Assembly: GCA_025054735.1 (NCBI GenBank) | Contig: JANWZG010000122.1 | Location: 1 to 9,586, forward strand | Direction of reading: 5' to 3' | DNA: 9,586 nucleotides | Source: Cyanobacteriota bacterium | GTDB lineage: Bacteria; Cyanobacteriota; Cyanobacteriia; SKYG9 | Shown: positions 6,915 through 9,586 of the stretch, one piece after another | How positions within the stretch are numbered: position 1 is the first letter of the stretch | How the letters are laid out: every line of letters starts with the position of its first letter | Notes under the pieces: generated by a model | The model's database searches: none | Told to the model about the DNA's origin: nothing | The model's input: only the letters and a program-made list of their open reading frames with translations | Translations under genes and position numbers: made by a program

Positions 6915-7511
6915 ATGAACAGACTGCAAAACCGTGCCGCTCTGCTGTTAGGAACCACTGCAATAACGGTGTTATTGCCGACGATTGCTCAAGCTCATAC
7001 TGGGCAAGGGGCAGCCTCTGGTTTCTGGCATGGCGTTACCCATCCTATTGGAGGGCTAGATCACATTCTCGCCATGGTTGCCGTGGGCATTTGGGCATCA
7101 CAAATTGGTGGCAAGGCACTGTGGATTGTTCCCCTCAGTTTTGTGGGTGTTATGGCTCTAAGCGGCATCGCAGGTATGGCAGGTGTTCCCTTGCCCCTAG
7201 TGGAGCAGGGTATTGTGCTTTCGGTCTTAGTGTTAGGGGTGCTTATCGCCGCAACGGCAAAATTCCCTCTGCCTGTCAGTGCAGCGATCGTTGGTCTGCT
7301 GGCAATTTTTCATGGCTATGCCCACGGAGCAGAAATGCCCGACAACACAACTGGTCTGCTGTATGGACTTGGGTTTGTCATCTCTACAGCCTTACTTCAT
7401 GCCATTGGCATCGGGGCCGGATGGCTAGTCCAGCGGTTTACTAAGGAGCAGGTCATTCGCTATGTAGGCGGAGCGATCGCCCTCAGCAGCTTGTATCTTT
7501 GGTTTGCATAG
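6915..7511 (+). CDS. hupE: HupE/UreJ family metal permease
   Basis: A 198-residue membrane protein of the HupE/UreJ family, whose members move nickel (for hydrogenase or urease) or, in some cases, cobalt. An N-terminal signal peptide of about 27 residues ends in AQA and would leave a histidine (H28) as the first mature residue. The family motif HPIGGLDH (43-50) fits H-x5-D-H, and a second metal-type motif is HGYAHGAE (133-140). About six hydrophobic helices follow the signal. The start chosen is ATG 6915, which has AAGGA seven bases upstream and places the signal peptide at the extreme N-terminus; the frame stays open back to a GTG at 6783, but that extension would overlap livM and bury the signal. 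No hydrogenase, urease, cobalamin gene or B12 riboswitch is seen nearby, so the metal is undecided. Confidence 0.9.
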   Translation: MNRLQNRAALLLGTTAITVLLPTIAQAHTGQGAASGFWHGVTHPIGGLDHILAMVAVGIWASQIGGKALWIVPLSFVGVMALSGIAGMAGVPLPLVEQGIVLSVLVLGVLIAATAKFPLPVSAAIVGLLAIFHGYAHGAEMPDNTTGLLYGLGFVISTALLHAIGIGAGWLVQRFTKEQVIRYVGGAIALSSLYLWFA

Positions 7512-7522
7512 GTCATCGTTCC

Positions 7523-9184
7523 CTAGGGACTGGGGGATGGTGGTGCTGTAGCTTCAGGTGGCAGTGTGGGGGGTGGAGACGGTGCTGAAGGCGGTGTTGA
7601 CCCAACCGTGGGTGAACTGGGCGTAACTGTCGGCGTGGGCGCTATCGGCTGGGGAGTTGCAGTTGGGTTGCCCCCTGTGAGGGTAAAGACTACCGAAAAG
7701 GGGGTTTCCTGCAACGACGATACCGTGATCTGATAATTGCCAGCTCGTGCTGATGGCTGAGATTGCCAGCTTGCGGTGTTGCTAGCTAGGATAACGCCGA
7801 TTGGATCCCGAACTTCAAGGGTCACCGTACCTTGAATAACCTGTACCGATAGAGACTGTCCTTCCGCTAGTGAGATGATGAACTGCTTACTGCGCTGCAA
7901 GCTCACTGTCCCACTCTTCTGAACCGTGGACTGATTAGGGCCAAATGTGACTGACTCGACAGCCGCATCCGTTGGTGTAGGTGTGGATGGAGATGTTGTG
8001 GGGGGAGTAGCCGCTACAGGAGGTGTTGCTGCTGGAGAAGGGACGATCGTTGGCGATGGCACTGGAGAAACGTTGGCATTGGGTGTAGGTGATAGACGCT
8101 GCTTGGCCTGATCCTTCAACAGGTTGCTAAGTACAATCCACGGTGCAATCGCTACCACTAACAACACACCACCTGCGATCGCCCATCCCAACCACGTGGG
8201 GGGCTGACCAACTGGTTTGGACGATGTTGATGCAGTTATGGTTTTAATCTGAGGCCGGGGCTTCACTGACGTAGGTTGCGGTGCTGGAGCAACTGGTTTT
8301 GTAACTTGGGTTCCCGGTGCAGCAGCAGATTCCACTAGCCCAGTCAGCGATCGTAGGGCCTGCAATACCTCGGTCGCTGACTCATAGCGATTGTGGGGGC
8401 GGGGGTTCATCATCCGATTTAACACTTGCACTAGCCGCGGACTTAGGGCTGGTACCCACTGTTGCCAATGCCATGTCATCGTAGTTTCATCCAGCAGATC
8501 TTGGGGCTGCTTCCCCGTCAACAGCACTACAACAGTCACTGCCAAGGCATATAGGTCACTGTTGGGGTATACCTTGCCAGTTTGTAACTGTTCACTGGGA
8601 GAATAGCCCAACTTGCCCACCGTCGTGCCCTGTTGCGTTACTTCTGAGGCGTGCAATTGCCCTGCTACTTCCTTGACCACACCAAAATCAATCAATACCG
8701 GCAGCCGATCGCCCTCCCGCAGTATCAAGTTATCTGGTGAAATGTCCCGGTGCACAATCCCCTTGCTGTGAATATAGGCCAGCACAGGCAACACCTGCTC
8801 CATTAGGTGCATTACCTCAGCTTCAGAGAAAGTCATGCCCGCTGCCAATCGCTCCTCCAGCAGGGATCTATAGGTGCGACCATCGATAAAATCTTGCACA
8901 AAGAACAGCCGCCGTCCCTGCTCAAACATTTCCCGAAACTTGGGAATCTGGGGATGCTCAATCTGGTAAAGAACCGCAGCCTCCCGCTGAAATAACTCCT
9001 TCGACTTTTGCAGCGAATAGTCACTGCCCTGCACTGGAATGTATTCCTTCACCACACAGCGCTCGTTGAACCGCCCTTGATCTTCTGCCAAGTAAGTGCG
9101 TCCAAAGCCTCCCTGACCTAAAACCCTATCTAGGCGATAACGGCTTTTTAAGATAGTTCCCGATGGAATTGGTGGTTGCATCAT
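7523..9184 (-). CDS. Membrane Ser/Thr protein kinase with proline-rich linkers and an external PPC-like domain
   Basis: A 553-residue Hanks-type kinase. The cytoplasmic kinase domain (about 15-280) has the glycine loop GQGGFG (23-28), ATP-anchoring K46 in VVKEYIP, probable helix-C E68, catalytic loop HRDISPDN (145-152, D147 and N152), DFG (166-168), PSE in the APE position (196-198), D210 and R266. A Pro-rich juxtamembrane segment (about 285-330) leads to one transmembrane helix (332-354). Outside lie a Pro/Thr/Ser linker (364-405), a beta-rich stretch (about 408-503) resembling a bacterial pre-peptidase C-terminal (PPC) domain, and a second proline-rich tail to the end. The active site looks intact except that the lysine usual in HRDxKxxN is S149. 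The start is ATG 9182-9184 (a second ATG follows directly) with no good ribosome site. Substrate and signal are unknown. It converges on hupE with an 11-bp gap, leaving no room for a terminator. Confidence 0.93.
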   Translation of the reverse strand: MMQPPIPSGTILKSRYRLDRVLGQGGFGRTYLAEDQGRFNERCVVKEYIPVQGSDYSLQKSKELFQREAAVLYQIEHPQIPKFREMFEQGRRLFFVQDFIDGRTYRSLLEERLAAGMTFSEAEVMHLMEQVLPVLAYIHSKGIVHRDISPDNLILREGDRLPVLIDFGVVKEVAGQLHASEVTQQGTTVGKLGYSPSEQLQTGKVYPNSDLYALAVTVVVLLTGKQPQDLLDETTMTWHWQQWVPALSPRLVQVLNRMMNPRPHNRYESATEVLQALRSLTGLVESAAAPGTQVTKPVAPAPQPTSVKPRPQIKTITASTSSKPVGQPPTWLGWAIAGGVLLVVAIAPWIVLSNLLKDQAKQRLSPTPNANVSPVPSPTIVPSPAATPPVAATPPTTSPSTPTPTDAAVESVTFGPNQSTVQKSGTVSLQRSKQFIISLAEGQSLSVQVIQGTVTLEVRDPIGVILASNTASWQSQPSARAGNYQITVSSLQETPFSVVFTLTGGNPTATPQPIAPTPTVTPSSPTVGSTPPSAPSPPPTLPPEATAPPSPSP

Positions 9185-9243
9185 AGTCGTGTTGGTTGTG
9201 ATTGGTCACGCGGCACTGATTACTGATCGCTTAGTCTTCCCCA

Positions 9244-9249
9244 GTTATA
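9244..9249 (-). promoter_or_regulatory. Candidate -10 box (TATAAC) for the kinase gene
   Basis: TATAAC on the minus strand, five of six matches to TATAAT, lies 59 bp upstream of the kinase ATG in the 205-bp gap between the kinase and the Uma2 remnant. No strong -35 is present at 16-18 bp. Apart from this box and the ribosome site of the Uma2 remnant, I see nothing structured in that gap. Confidence 0.28.
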
Positions 9250-9389
9250 ACCCTGAATACACTGACCCTTCACGCACTAACTAAGGGCTGCCTCGTGATT
9301 CACCAGGGGGCTATGGGACTAACCAACAACTCAATAGATTTAGGTACACAGATAAGCAATTATCCTTGCAAGTGCCCAGAGGTTAGGTC

Positions 9390-9586
9390 ATGGTTATCAC
9401 AGCTCGTCAGGCCGATCGGGTGGTGCTACACCAGGTTAGTTGGGAGTAATTTGAACGCCTACTCGTTGACTTAGGCCATCATCGTGCTGCCCGCCTTGCT
9501 ATTGACTACGCCAGTTACGGTTCCACCACTTGGCAGGCACGCCTCCAGATGGCTGGGATTGAACCAGACAACTGCTTTTACACTCA
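9390..9586 (+). pseudogene. Degraded Uma2-family (DUF820, PD-(D/E)XK nuclease-like) gene, cut by the window edge
   Basis: The frame from ATG 9390 reads MVITARQADRVVLHQVSWE, then TAA (9447-9449), then FERLLVDLGHHRAARLAID and on through YGSTTWQARLQMAGIEPDN (9516-9572) to the edge. Both sides of the stop match the abundant cyanobacterial Uma2 family, whose usual text is WEQFE, so TAA replaces a CAA glutamine codon. In addition, the segment that normally lies between RLAYD and the GSTT motif (about 45 residues, including the LEIMSPLPEHE-type motif) is absent, although the frame is preserved. The ribosome site AGAGG is still present upstream. Two lesions make a functional product unlikely. Uma2 proteins are predicted nucleases often found in many copies in cyanobacterial genomes; the role is poorly known. 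The remainder lies beyond the window. Confidence 0.75.

Noticed and set aside
7512..7522. Shared bidirectional terminator between hupE and the kinase
   Set aside because: The two stops are only 11 bp apart and no inverted repeat with T-tracts is visible there. Transcripts probably overlap.
7523..7680. Tandem repeat in the G/T-rich stretch at the kinase 3' end
   Set aside because: This is the codon-level reflection of the proline/threonine-rich tail, with irregular units rather than a true tandem array.

Overview
The window reads as chromosomal DNA from a cyanobacterium. Three lines of evidence agree: a BtpA-type photosystem I biogenesis protein, an efp-accB gene pair with cyanobacterial-type proteins, and eight perfect copies of the HIP1 octamer GCGATCGC (about one per 1.2 kb), a hallmark of many cyanobacterial genomes. 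Genus cannot be fixed from this sequence alone. Base composition looks moderate (near 50% GC by eye) and even across the window. I see no rRNA, tRNA, CRISPR array, insertion sequence or prophage.

Layout. From 6802 down to 1, seven genes lie head to tail on the minus strand. In transcription order they are a LivM-family ABC permease (6802-5861), elongation factor P efp (5797-5237), biotin carboxyl carrier protein accB (5173-4676), a Tat-exported metallophosphatase (4584-3586), lpxC for lipid A synthesis (3485-2601), a COG4586-like ABC-2 export ATPase (2492-1440), and btpA (1347-535). A DUF2993 (LmeA-like) protein follows (507 to beyond position 1) and is cut by the window edge. Gaps in this run are 27 to 108 bp, so several promoters are likely; the best candidate is in front of efp. 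On the plus strand, hupE (6915-7511), a HupE/UreJ-type metal permease, diverges from livM and converges, with an 11-bp gap, on a 553-residue membrane Ser/Thr kinase (9184-7523, minus). The right end holds a broken Uma2-family gene (9390-9586, plus).

How the genes fit together. The minus-strand run is mostly envelope and lipid metabolism (AccB for malonyl-CoA, LpxC for lipid A, DUF2993, a secreted phosphatase), plus translation (EF-P), photosystem I biogenesis (BtpA) and two ABC transporter parts lacking their partners here. It looks like a housekeeping neighbourhood rather than one pathway. lpxC stands apart from the other lpx genes it is often clustered with in cyanobacteria.

I found no convincing new multi-gene system. 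The points most worth a second look are the decayed Uma2 gene (an in-frame TAA at codon 20 plus an apparent internal deletion), the kinase with an HRDISPDN catalytic loop and an external PPC-like domain between proline-rich linkers, the isolated lpxC, and three genes whose non-ATG starts are forced by upstream in-frame stops.
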